Positions 1 through 7,000 are shown, numbered from the stretch's first letter. The stretch is 7,314 nt of DNA from an uncultured Rhodospirillales bacterium (GCA_903928045.1 CAIYPH010000159.1:1-7314), one strand, 5' to 3'. The notes: generated from the letters alone by a model not told the origin. A program made the numbers and translations.

Positions 1-112
1 GCCCGCGCGCACTCTGACCCGCTCGACCTGAATCACCGGCATGGCCCAACGGCGATGCGCGGGCGCCGACCCATGTCCGCGGGCCGGCGGTCAATCGTTA
101 TTGTCCGTTGGG

Positions 113-130
113 CTGTGAGCTAGTTCACAG
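113..130. promoter_or_regulatory. CRP-type palindromic operator
   Basis: The half-sites TGTGA (114-118) and TCACA (125-129) are separated by exactly six bases, which is the classical consensus bound by CRP-family regulators. The symmetry extends one base outward (C113/G130) and into the spacer, so 16 of 18 positions are symmetric. The centre lies about 62 bases before the ATG at 184. If the start of transcription lies about 40 bases downstream of the centre, near 163, this would be a class II activator position, but I see no convincing -10 or -35 element, so that geometry is inference. A non-repeated 10-base match of this kind is expected about 0.007 times in a window this size with uniform base composition. 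Which regulator binds it cannot be told from the sequence. Confidence 0.6.
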
Positions 131-168
131 AACGCGCGGTCACGACGGAGTTACCCATTGGCTAACGC

Positions 169-176
169 AGAGGGGA
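169..176 (+). promoter_or_regulatory. Strong ribosome binding site for the 113-residue protein
   Basis: The purine run AGAGGGGA has its GGGG at 172-175, eight bases before the ATG at 184. This fixes the start of the small gene, because the internal ATG codons at 259 and 271 have no comparable site. Confidence 0.7.
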
Positions 177-183
177 ATTCCGC

Positions 184-525
184 ATGCCGCGCCAAGCCAC
201 CCAGACCGCCGTCATCCTGCCGTTCGTTCGTCCCGTCCGGATCGCCAATCGCCTGACCATGACCGACCGGATGGACGCCATGCGATGGCACGACAGCTCG
301 CCCGCCCGCGGCTATACCCGCATCGCCTTCGATACCAGCGCAAGCCCGGACGAACCGGAACTGGGCGATTTCATGCTGATCTACGCCTCGGAGACCAAAT
401 GGGCCGCCTGGGGCGTCGGCTGCTGCGATGGCGGCTTCATCGTCTGGCGCCCCGCCGATGGCGCCACCGTCGCCTGGCACCCGACCATCGGCAGCGCCCT
501 CGCCTGCATTCCACCGCTGGACTAG
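184..525 (+). CDS. Hypothetical protein, 113 residues
   Basis: I do not recognise this protein. The ATG follows a well-placed purine-rich ribosome binding site, and codon use matches the GC-rich neighbours, so I consider it a real gene. The N-terminal 30 residues look poorly ordered. From about residue 34 the chain looks like a compact soluble domain with predicted beta strands: residues 45-50, 62-68 and 84-89. It is rich in tryptophan (W35, W73, W76, W88, W98) and has a Cys-Cys pair at 80-81 plus C108. There is no signal peptide, membrane segment or recognisable catalytic motif. The region from a Gly-Asp-Phe at 61-63 to the WHP at 98-100 would be the natural search query. The gene stands alone: a CRP-like palindrome lies upstream, and it converges with secF with four bases between the stops. 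A small conserved cytosolic protein of limited taxonomic range is the most that can be said. Confidence 0.7.
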   Translation: MPRQATQTAVILPFVRPVRIANRLTMTDRMDAMRWHDSSPARGYTRIAFDTSASPDEPELGDFMLIYASETKWAAWGVGCCDGGFIVWRPADGATVAWHPTIGSALACIPPLD

Positions 526-529
526 CCGC

Positions 530-1465
530 TCAGGCCTTCGGCGCCACCATGTCGCGCCGCAGACGGTTCTCGCCGAGGAACAGCAGGATCGGCGCGGCGA
601 TGAAAATCGATGACGTCGTGCCGACAAATATGCCGAACAGCATCACCCAGGCGAAGCCGGAGAGGGCGGAGCCACCGAACAGCGCCAGCGGCAGGGCGGC
701 AAGAAACACCGTCATCGAGGTGCCGAGCGTGCGGTTCAGCGTCTCGTTGATCGACAGGTCGATCAGCTCGCGCAGCGGCATCGTCTTGTACTTGCGCAGG
801 TTTTCCCGCATGCGGTCATAGACCACCACCTTGTCGTTGGTGGAGTAGCCGATGATGGTGAGAATGGCGCCGACCATCACCAGGTCGAACTCGATCCGCG
901 TGAGCGCGAGGAAGCCGACCGCCTTGGTGACGTCGAGGATCAGCGTCACCACCGCGCCGACGGCGAACTGCCATTCGAAGCGGAACCAGATATAGACCAG
1001 GATCATCAGCATGCTGATGCCGAGCGCCAGCATGCCGTCGCGGAACAGCTCGGAGGACACCGAGGCGCCAACCGCGTCCGTGCGCACCACCCGCGCACCC
1101 GGCTGGGCGGCCTCCACGGCGCCGCGCACCTTGCTGACGATCACCTGGGTCGCCGCCTCGGTCGCCTGGGTCGGCAGCCGGATCGCCACCGAATTATCCT
1201 CGCCGAACCGCTGCACGCCGGGCTCGCGGATGCCGGCGGCGGTCAGCGCCTCGCGGATCTTGCCGAAATCGGCCGGCGCCGGCGTGCGCACCTCCATCAC
1301 GATGCCGCCCGAGAAGTCGATCCCGTAGTGCAGGCCGGGGGTGACGAACAGGATGATCGAGGCGATCGACAGGATGGCCGAGACAATCAGGCCGGCATGC
1401 CGGCCGCGCATGAAGTTGATCTTGGTATCGTCGCGAACGATACGGAACATCGGGCGGATGAACAT
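530..1465 (-). CDS. secF: Protein translocase subunit SecF
   Basis: SecF is an inner-membrane subunit of the SecDF complex. The complex uses the proton-motive force to pull preproteins through SecYEG after the SecA-driven step. The 311-residue product has the standard SecF plan: a short cytoplasmic N-terminus, a first membrane helix at about 25-41, the GIDFSGG motif at 48-54 opening the small periplasmic domain, and five further helices at roughly 143-160, 165-188, 195-207, 250-268 and 272-296. The conserved cytoplasmic segment GYSTNDKVVVYDRMREN (206-222) and the SINETLNRT stretch (238-246) are intact, and the length is normal for the family. I chose the ATG at 1465 because AGGA, overlapping the secD stop, sits just upstream. 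A longer reading from 1510 would add 15 Arg- and Pro-rich residues overlapping secD and has no family support. The gene lies 10 bases after secD, so the two are surely co-transcribed. Confidence 0.96.
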   Translation of the reverse strand: MFIRPMFRIVRDDTKINFMRGRHAGLIVSAILSIASIILFVTPGLHYGIDFSGGIVMEVRTPAPADFGKIREALTAAGIREPGVQRFGEDNSVAIRLPTQATEAATQVIVSKVRGAVEAAQPGARVVRTDAVGASVSSELFRDGMLALGISMLMILVYIWFRFEWQFAVGAVVTLILDVTKAVGFLALTRIEFDLVMVGAILTIIGYSTNDKVVVYDRMRENLRKYKTMPLRELIDLSINETLNRTLGTSMTVFLAALPLALFGGSALSGFAWVMLFGIFVGTTSSIFIAAPILLFLGENRLRRDMVAPKA

Positions 1466-1475
1466 CGGGACTATC

Positions 1476-3053
1476 CTAGACCGGCAGCGCCGCGGGGCGA
1501 TTGGCGGCATACCAGCGCACCATCATCAGGCGGGCGAGCATGGTGGCGGTAAACAGCGAGGTGGCGATGCCGACGGTGATGGTCACGGCAAAACCCTTCA
1601 CCGGGCCGGAGCCGAACGTGAACAGCATGACGTGGCTGAGGAAGGCGGTCGCGTTGCTGTCGATGATGGTGGAGAAGGCCCGCTTGAAGCCGGTCTCCAT
1701 CGCATTCAGCGGCGTGCGCCCGTTCAGCACCTCCTCGCGGATGCGCTCGTTGATCAGGATGTTGGCATCCACCGCCATGCCCAGCGTGAGCAGGATGCCC
1801 GCCATGCCCGGCAGCGTCAGCGTCGCCTCCAGCAGGCTCAGCACGCCAAGCATCACCACGAGGTTGGCCAGCAGCGCGACATTGGCCATCCAGCCGAACA
1901 GCCCATAGAAAACAGCCATGTAGACCATCACCAGGATGAACCCGACCGCCAATGCCAGCGCCCCCGAGCGGATCGCGTCGGCCCCCAGCTCCGGCCCGAC
2001 GCTGCGCTCCTCCACCACCGTCAACGGCGCGGGAAGCGCGCCGGCCCGCAGCAGCACCGAAAGGTCGGTCGCCCCGCTCGCGGTGAAGTTGCCGCTGATC
2101 TGGCCACGCCCGCCGGTGATCGGCTCGCGGATATTCGGCGCCGAGATCACCTTGTCATCGAGCACGATGGCGAAGGGGTGGCCGACATTGTTGCGGCTCA
2201 CCTCGGCGAAGCGCCGCGTGCCGATGCTGTCGAACGTGAAGTTGACCACCCATTCGCCGGTCTGCGGGTTCTGCCCGGCCCGCGCGTCGGTCAGGTTGGC
2301 GCCATCCACCTCGACCCGCCGGCGCACCGCGATCTTGCCGCCCCGGGGTCCCTCGACGGGCAGGAAGTCGACGCCCGGCGGGGGCACCGGTGCCGCCACG
2401 TTGGCCGCCTCGTCGGTCAGCCGGAACGTCATGCGCGCCGTCTTGCCGAGCAGCTCCTTGATCCGGTTGGGGTCCTCGACGCCGGGAAGCTGCACGACGA
2501 TACGGCTCTCGCCCTGCCGGTTGATGATGGGGTCGACCACGCCGGTCTCGTCGATCCGTCGACGCACGATCTCGATCGACTGCTGCACCGCGGCCGTCGC
2601 GCGATCGATCAGCGCCGGGGCGGAGAGCGTCACGATGATCTGGCCAGGCGTTGAGTCGAACTCCAGGTCCGGCCGGTTGCTCACCCCGGTCGCGGCCACG
2701 CTCGCCAGCTCCTTCAGCGCCGCGAGCGCCGCATCCTGCTTCGTCTGGTCCTCAAGCCGCACCACCATGCGGTTCTGCGCCGCCTGAGGGGTGACGACGA
2801 AGCGGGGAATCCCGGCGCGACGCAGCCCCTGCCGGGCGGAGTCGGCCAGGCTGTCCAAGCGCTCCTTGATGACCGCCGCCATATCGACCTCGAGCAGCAG
2901 GTACGACCCGCCGCGCAGGTCGAGCCCCAGATGGATCGCCCGCCACGGCACGAAGCGCGCCGGTGCCGGCATCAGATTGGGCAACGAGAACACGATCCCG
3001 AGCAGGCAGACGCCGAGGATCGTCCAGGTCTTCAGGCGGGAGAAGTACATCAT
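1476..3053 (-). CDS. secD: Protein translocase subunit SecD
   Basis: SecD is the larger partner of SecF in the proton-driven complex that completes export and release of secreted proteins at the periplasmic face. The 525-residue product has a first membrane helix at about 12-28, the GLDLRGG motif at 43-49, and a large periplasmic P1 region. That region includes DETGVVDPIINRQGESRI (168-185) and the VQLPGVEDP segment. The LRAGALPAPL motif (335-344) comes before five C-terminal helices, and the hallmark GMAVDANILINERIREE (425-441) lies in the helix that carries the proton-path aspartate (D429). Nothing essential is missing. The start is uncertain by a few codons: ATGs at 3053 and 3050 both fit the family N-terminus, and a TTG at 3062 is possible. 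The nearest ribosome-binding sequence, GGAG at 3070-3067, is 13 bases from the ATG at 3053 and only 4 from the TTG. yajC, often the gene before secD, is absent here; a divergent dehydrogenase gene occupies that side. Confidence 0.95.
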   Translation of the reverse strand: MMYFSRLKTWTILGVCLLGIVFSLPNLMPAPARFVPWRAIHLGLDLRGGSYLLLEVDMAAVIKERLDSLADSARQGLRRAGIPRFVVTPQAAQNRMVVRLEDQTKQDAALAALKELASVAATGVSNRPDLEFDSTPGQIIVTLSAPALIDRATAAVQQSIEIVRRRIDETGVVDPIINRQGESRIVVQLPGVEDPNRIKELLGKTARMTFRLTDEAANVAAPVPPPGVDFLPVEGPRGGKIAVRRRVEVDGANLTDARAGQNPQTGEWVVNFTFDSIGTRRFAEVSRNNVGHPFAIVLDDKVISAPNIREPITGGRGQISGNFTASGATDLSVLLRAGALPAPLTVVEERSVGPELGADAIRSGALALAVGFILVMVYMAVFYGLFGWMANVALLANLVVMLGVLSLLEATLTLPGMAGILLTLGMAVDANILINERIREEVLNGRTPLNAMETGFKRAFSTIIDSNATAFLSHVMLFTFGSGPVKGFAVTITVGIATSLFTATMLARLMMVRWYAANRPAALPV

Positions 3054-3196
3054 ACGCGGCAAAAGGCTCCAGAAGCGGGCCGCACAATGGCGTCATGCCC
3101 CCGGCGAAGCAACCCGCCGTATCATGACAGGGAACTCTGGCCTCGCGCCACCGCCGCTGCTAGCACGTTCGCGACACTGCACAGACCGGGATCGCC
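3054..3196. promoter_or_regulatory. Divergent promoter region between secD and the dehydrogenase operon
   Basis: This 143-base gap separates two genes read in opposite directions, so it must hold, or lie next to, the promoters of both units. On the - strand a TTGCTT-like element at 3113-3108, followed after 17 bases by CATTGT at 3090-3085, is a weak -35/-10 candidate for secDF. I see no good -35/-10 pair on the + strand. A GGGA at 3188-3191 is a modest ribosome binding site five bases before the ATG at 3197. No tRNA, riboswitch or convincing small gene is present; the one in-frame + strand ORF here runs straight into the dehydrogenase in another frame. Confidence 0.45.
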
Positions 3197-4171
3197 ATGG
3201 GTGAGAAGCTTCGCGTCGGCGTCATCGGCGCCGGACATTTCGGCCGTTTCCATGCGCTGAAGGTGGCGGCGGGGCCCGATGTCGAGCTGGTGGGGATCCA
3301 CGACGCCGATATGGCGCGCGCCGCCATCGTCGCCGCCGAGACCGGCACGGTGGCGATGGAGCTGGACGCGCTGCTCGCCGCCGCCGAAGCGGTGGTGATC
3401 GCCGCCCCCGCCGGCGCGCATCACCACCTCGCCAGCCTGGCCCTCACCGCGGGCAAGCATGTCCTGGTCGAAAAGCCGATCGCCGCCACCCTCGCCGAGG
3501 CGGATGCGTTGATCGCGCTGGCCGCCGAGCGGGGCCTGGTCCTGCAGGTCGGCCACCTCCTGCGCTACACCGCCGAGCACAAGGCGATCAGTACCCGGAT
3601 GAAGCGCCCCTTCTATATCGAGTGCGTGCGTATCGCCCCGTTCAAGCCGCGCGGAACCGATGTTTCGGTGATCCTGGACCTGATGATCCACGATATCGAC
3701 CTGGTGCTCTCTCTGGTCGACAGCCCGGTGATCGATGTGGACGCGATCGGAGCGCCGGTCGCCAGCGCCTTCGAGGACATCGCCAATGCCCGCATCCGCT
3801 TCGCCAATGGCTGCGTCGCCTCGATCGTCGCGAGCCGGGTGTCGGTAAAAGCGGAGCGGCGGATGCGGCTGTTCGGCGAGGAGGGCTACCTCAACGTCGA
3901 CTTCGCCGCCCGCAAACTCACCGCGATCGGGCGCGAGCGTGGTATTCCGCTGCCGATGCTGGAAGGCGGCAGGCTGGAGGAGGTCACCTGGGAGGATCAC
4001 GACGCGCTGGCCGCCGAGCACGTGGCGTTCGCCGCCGCGGTGCGTGGCCACGAGCCCGTGCTGGTCGATGGTGCCGCGGGCCGGCGGGCGCTCGACGTCG
4101 CGCTGCTGATCACCGCCAGCATGGCCGAAGGCCGCGCCCGCGCCGTGGCGTCCGGCCTGATCACGCGATGA
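3197..4171 (+). CDS. Gfo/Idh/MocA-family NAD(P)-dependent oxidoreductase, GnnA-like
   Basis: This 324-residue soluble dehydrogenase has an N-terminal Rossmann domain (about 5-118) with the dinucleotide-binding GAGHFG at 11-16. The family EKP motif at 92-94 contains the catalytic lysine K93. The C-terminal alpha/beta domain carries DLMIHDIDL at 161-169, with the conserved D161 and H165. The stretch around APFKPRGTDVSVILDLMIHD and the EDIANARIRFANGC segment (193-206) resemble the branch that includes GnnA. GnnA oxidises the 3-hydroxyl of UDP-N-acetylglucosamine so that the partner aminotransferase GnnB can make the diamino sugar for lipid A. Such genes are usually found in lpx clusters. No gnnB or lpx gene is visible here, so the substrate is inference, and a different sugar-nucleotide or inositol substrate remains possible. 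The gene is first in a + strand operon, ending four bases before the histidine kinase gene. Family assignment is secure; the specific function is not. Confidence 0.93.
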   Translation: MGEKLRVGVIGAGHFGRFHALKVAAGPDVELVGIHDADMARAAIVAAETGTVAMELDALLAAAEAVVIAAPAGAHHHLASLALTAGKHVLVEKPIAATLAEADALIALAAERGLVLQVGHLLRYTAEHKAISTRMKRPFYIECVRIAPFKPRGTDVSVILDLMIHDIDLVLSLVDSPVIDVDAIGAPVASAFEDIANARIRFANGCVASIVASRVSVKAERRMRLFGEEGYLNVDFAARKLTAIGRERGIPLPMLEGGRLEEVTWEDHDALAAEHVAFAAAVRGHEPVLVDGAAGRRALDVALLITASMAEGRARAVASGLITR

Positions 4172-4175
4172 CCCG

Positions 4176-6380
4176 ATGGACAGCACGCCCCGTTTAGGCG
4201 CGATCGCCGCGCTGCCCGGCACGGGCCGGCCGGCACGTACCATGCCGCTGCGCCGGCACATGGTGCTGCTGGTGCTGATCGCGGTGCTGCCGATCGGGCT
4301 CATCAGTGGCGTTTTCGTCGCTCAGCACGCCGGACAGGAGCGCCGGGATTTCGGCTATCAGTTGATCGAGCGGGCCGCCACCGTCGCGCTCGCACTCGAT
4401 CGTGAAATCGAAGTGATCACCACCGCGCTCGCCGTCATGGCGACGACCCCCGCCCTGCGCGACGCCAACAACCGGTCCCAGTTTCGCGCGCCCGCCCGGG
4501 CCGTGGAGGCCGCGCTCGGCAATGTATTGGTGCTGCACGAGCCCGAGGAAGCGGACCGCCCGGACACGCCGGCGGCACTGCGGGCGGTGTTCGCCGAAGG
4601 CCGCCCCGGAATCGGCCGCCCCTCCGAGCGCGGGGCGCCGATGGTGCCGGGGTTGCCGGTGTTCGAACCGGTGGTTGATGCGGGGCGGACGATCGTCGTG
4701 CTCGAGATGGGGCTGACCGAGAGCCAGATCTCGACCGTGCTTGCCAGCCAGAACCATGGCCGCGACCGGCTCGCGTTGATGCTCGACCCGCAGGGTACGG
4801 TCACCGGTGCGGCCGGCCGCGGCGCCCCGGCCGCCGGCACCACGGCGCCCGCTTGGCTGCGCCTGCCGCCGGGGAGCCGCATTGCCGATACGCTGGTGTT
4901 TGGCGACTGGCCGGACGGCCAGCCCCGCGTGTGCGCCTTCGGCGGCCCGGCGCGGGCGCGAAACTGGACGGTGGCGGTGTGCGCCCTGCGTGAGGCCTAT
5001 GATGCGGAATGGCTCAACCCGCTGCGCGAGCGCGGGCTCACGCTGCTGGGCTCGCTCCTGCTCGGCATCATCGTCGCCACCGCGGCCGCACGGCGCTTCG
5101 TCCATCCGCTCGAGCGGCTGACATGGCGCGCGCGCGCGGTCGCCAGCCATCGCGAAGAGCCGATCGACGTGCCTGCCTCCGCGGTCACCGAATTCGAGGC
5201 GCTGCGGGTCAGCGTCCGGGATGCCGAGACGGCGCTGCGGCGACAGGCCGATGCGGAGCATCTCGCCATGCTCGAGGCGCGCACCGCCCAGCGGCTCCTC
5301 GCCTCGGTGATCAACGGGGTGACCGAGAGCATCGCGGTGAAAGACCTCACCGGCCGCTACGTGCTGCTCAACGAGGCCGCGCGGCGGGATCTCAATCTGG
5401 GATTGGCACAAGATGCCCAGCCGGAAAACCCCGTTGTCGCCGGAGACGCGACCGTGATCGCCACGGGTGGCACGCGATCCTTCGAGTATGAACGGCGGAG
5501 CGATGGGGTGGCGCGGCAGTTCGCGCTGACCAAGGCCCCCTGGCGGGATGCGACCGGTGCGATCGCCGGGGTACTGACCGTCGCGCGGGACGTCACCGAA
5601 GCGCGGATGCATGAAGTGCGGCTGCGGTCGCTGCAGGCCGAGTTGCTGCGGACCACCCGCCTGTCGAGCATGGGCGCGATGGCCACCGGCCTGGCGCACG
5701 AGATCAACCAGCCCCTAGCGGCGGCGGCCAATTTTCTCGGCGCCGGATTGCGCATGTTCGACCGGGCCGGCGGTGATAAAGCAGCGATGGTGCTGGCCCG
5801 CGAGGCTATCGAGGATGCCAAGGCCCAGGTGCTCCGTGCCGGTACCATTGTGCGGCGGCTCAGGGATTTTGTTGCCCGTGGCGAGGCCGAGTTGCGGGCG
5901 GAGGATGTCCGCGATGTCATCGACGAGGCCCTGGCGCTGGCCCAGGCCGACGGAGCGGATGGCGGCATCGCGATCACCGTCGAGGTGGCCCCGGACAGTG
6001 GCAGCGCGATGATCGACCGCACCCAGATCCAGCAGGTGCTGCTCAACCTGATCCGCAACGCCGCCGAGTCGATCGCCTCGCGCCGCGGCGGGGCAACGAC
6101 GGGCGACGCAATTACCCTGTCGGCACGGCGCGCCGGCCTCAACCAGGTCGAGATCGCGGTATCGGACACCGGCCCAGGGATCGCGCCCGCCATCGCGCGT
6201 CGCCTGTTCCAGCCTTTCGTGAGCTCCAAAGCCGACGGGCTTGGGATCGGGCTGGCGATTTGCCATACCATCGTCATCGGCCACGGCGGGCAACTCGTCC
6301 ATGACGCAACGGCGGCCGGCTGCACCCGGTTCAAAATGCTGCTGCCGCAACGCCAAACCAGCGGGGAGCTCTCGGAATGA
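4176..6380 (+). CDS. Membrane sensor histidine kinase, FixL-like kinase core
   Basis: This 734-residue kinase senses a signal outside the inner membrane and should phosphorylate the regulator encoded next. The first membrane helix is at about 28-50. A periplasmic region of roughly 235 residues follows, looking like a double-CACHE (dCACHE) ligand-binding domain. The second helix is at about 288-305, then a HAMP-like linker to about 360 and a PAS domain at about 371-474. The dimerisation and phosphoacceptor helix has H508 in GLAHEINQPLA, the FixL-type H-box. The ATP-binding domain is complete: N-box around 622-632 (N624, N628), G1 box DTGPGIA at 664-670, F-box at 678-685 and G2 box GLGIGLAI at 688-695. 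Its PAS domain is short and shows no haem-ligand motif, so oxygen sensing of FixL type is not supported. Two cysteines, C253 and C269, lie in the predicted periplasmic part. The ATG at 4176 has no clear ribosome binding site; starts at 4242 or 4260 would still keep the first helix. Four bases separate it from the dehydrogenase, suggesting translational coupling. Confidence 0.93.
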   Translation: MDSTPRLGAIAALPGTGRPARTMPLRRHMVLLVLIAVLPIGLISGVFVAQHAGQERRDFGYQLIERAATVALALDREIEVITTALAVMATTPALRDANNRSQFRAPARAVEAALGNVLVLHEPEEADRPDTPAALRAVFAEGRPGIGRPSERGAPMVPGLPVFEPVVDAGRTIVVLEMGLTESQISTVLASQNHGRDRLALMLDPQGTVTGAAGRGAPAAGTTAPAWLRLPPGSRIADTLVFGDWPDGQPRVCAFGGPARARNWTVAVCALREAYDAEWLNPLRERGLTLLGSLLLGIIVATAAARRFVHPLERLTWRARAVASHREEPIDVPASAVTEFEALRVSVRDAETALRRQADAEHLAMLEARTAQRLLASVINGVTESIAVKDLTGRYVLLNEAARRDLNLGLAQDAQPENPVVAGDATVIATGGTRSFEYERRSDGVARQFALTKAPWRDATGAIAGVLTVARDVTEARMHEVRLRSLQAELLRTTRLSSMGAMATGLAHEINQPLAAAANFLGAGLRMFDRAGGDKAAMVLAREAIEDAKAQVLRAGTIVRRLRDFVARGEAELRAEDVRDVIDEALALAQADGADGGIAITVEVAPDSGSAMIDRTQIQQVLLNLIRNAAESIASRRGGATTGDAITLSARRAGLNQVEIAVSDTGPGIAPAIARRLFQPFVSSKADGLGIGLAICHTIVIGHGGQLVHDATAAGCTRFKMLLPQRQTSGELSE
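6363..6368 (+). promoter_or_regulatory. Ribosome binding site for the response regulator
   Basis: GGGGAG lies inside the 3' end of the kinase gene, eight bases before the ATG at 6377, and supports that start. The stop codon of the kinase gene and the ATG share the sequence ATGA. Confidence 0.65.
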
Positions 6381-7000
6381 CACTGCGCGGATCGCAAGCA
6401 CCGGTGGTGCACCTCGTGGATGACGACGACGCGGTTTTGCGATCGCTCGCGCTGCTGCTGAGGTCGCATGGCCGCACGACGCTCAGCTACGCCTCGGCCG
6501 AGCAGTTTCTCGCCAGGATCGACCGGCTCGAACCGGGGTGTGCGATCATCGACGTGCGGCTGCCGGGCCTCGACGGGATCGGACTGCTGCGGGCGCTCAA
6601 CGCGCAAAACGCGGGGGTGCCGGTGGTGATCGTCACCGGCCATGCCGATGTCGCCCTGGCGGTACAGGCGATGAAGGATGGCGCGGTCGACTTCGTCGAG
6701 AAGCCCTACACCGAGGAGGCGATGCTCGGCGCGGTGGACGCCGCGATCGCCCGCGCCCGGGATGCCCGCGTGGTTCGCGCCGCGGCGGAACAGGCGACGG
6801 CGCGGCTGGCGACGCTTACTCCGCGGGAGCGGGACGTGCTGCAGCGGTTGCTCGAAGGCTTTCCCAACAAGATGATGGCACAGGATCTCGGCATCAGCCC
6901 GCGCACGGTGGAGATCCATCGGGCGAAGGTGATGGAGAAGCTTGCCTGCCGAAGCCTCGCCGACGTGATACGTCTCGCCACCGCGGCCGGGCTGGGTTAG
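6377..7000 (+). CDS. FixJ-family response regulator with LuxR-type DNA-binding domain
   Basis: This 207-residue cytoplasmic transcription factor has a receiver domain at about 10-125. The acidic pocket is D15-D18, the phosphoacceptor is D59, and the conserved T87 and K109 (in an EKP turn at 108-110) are present. After a linker comes a LuxR/FixJ helix-turn-helix domain at about 147-205. It begins with LTPRERDVL, and its recognition region LGISPRTVEIHRAKVMEKL ends at residue 189. All residues needed for phosphorylation and DNA binding are present, and the length is normal for FixJ. The gene overlaps the kinase gene by four bases, so the two form a cognate pair by both position and type: FixL-like H-box kinases typically pair with FixJ-like regulators. 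The target genes are not known; the operon that carries it is one possibility. The stop codon lies within a TTAGAGCA repeat. Confidence 0.95.
   Translation: MTLRGSQAPVVHLVDDDDAVLRSLALLLRSHGRTTLSYASAEQFLARIDRLEPGCAIIDVRLPGLDGIGLLRALNAQNAGVPVVIVTGHADVALAVQAMKDGAVDFVEKPYTEEAMLGAVDAAIARARDARVVRAAAEQATARLATLTPRERDVLQRLLEGFPNKMMAQDLGISPRTVEIHRAKVMEKLACRSLADVIRLATAAGLG

Noticed and set aside
1..42. Possible N-terminus of a - strand gene (MPVIQVERVRVRAG) running off the left edge
   Set aside because: Only 14 codons are visible, there is no ribosome binding site before the ATG at 42, and the + strand is also open here in one frame. It cannot be supported from this window.
108..821. 237-codon + strand reading frame overlapping the small gene and secF
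   Set aside because: It starts at TTG, is dominated by Arg, His, Asp and Ser, and runs antisense through conserved secF codons. It is typical GC-rich shadow coding.
1341..2654. 437-codon + strand frame antisense to secD and secF
   Set aside because: The composition is repetitive (His, Arg, Gln, Asp), with no domain, and it lies opposite two certain genes.
3092..3128. GTCATG / CATGAC inverted repeat in the divergent region as an operator
   Set aside because: Six-base arms 25 bases apart are common by chance, and no promoter element is placed to match.
3087..3260. Small + strand ORF in the secD/dehydrogenase gap beginning MASCPRRSN
   Set aside because: It has no ribosome binding site, a non-protein-like composition, and runs into the dehydrogenase gene in another frame.
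3122..4303. 393-codon - strand frame opposite the dehydrogenase
   Set aside because: The translation is low-complexity Gly-, Asp-, Arg- and His-rich with no motifs, while the + strand carries a clear enzyme.
5286..5600. Haem-binding oxygen sensor like FixL
   Set aside because: The kinase core resembles FixL, but the PAS domain shows no haem-ligand histidine motif and is too short.
4194..6919. Two long - strand frames (501 and 520 codons) opposite the histidine kinase and regulator
   Set aside because: They overlap each other and the unmistakable kinase and regulator motifs on the + strand. They result from high third-position GC.
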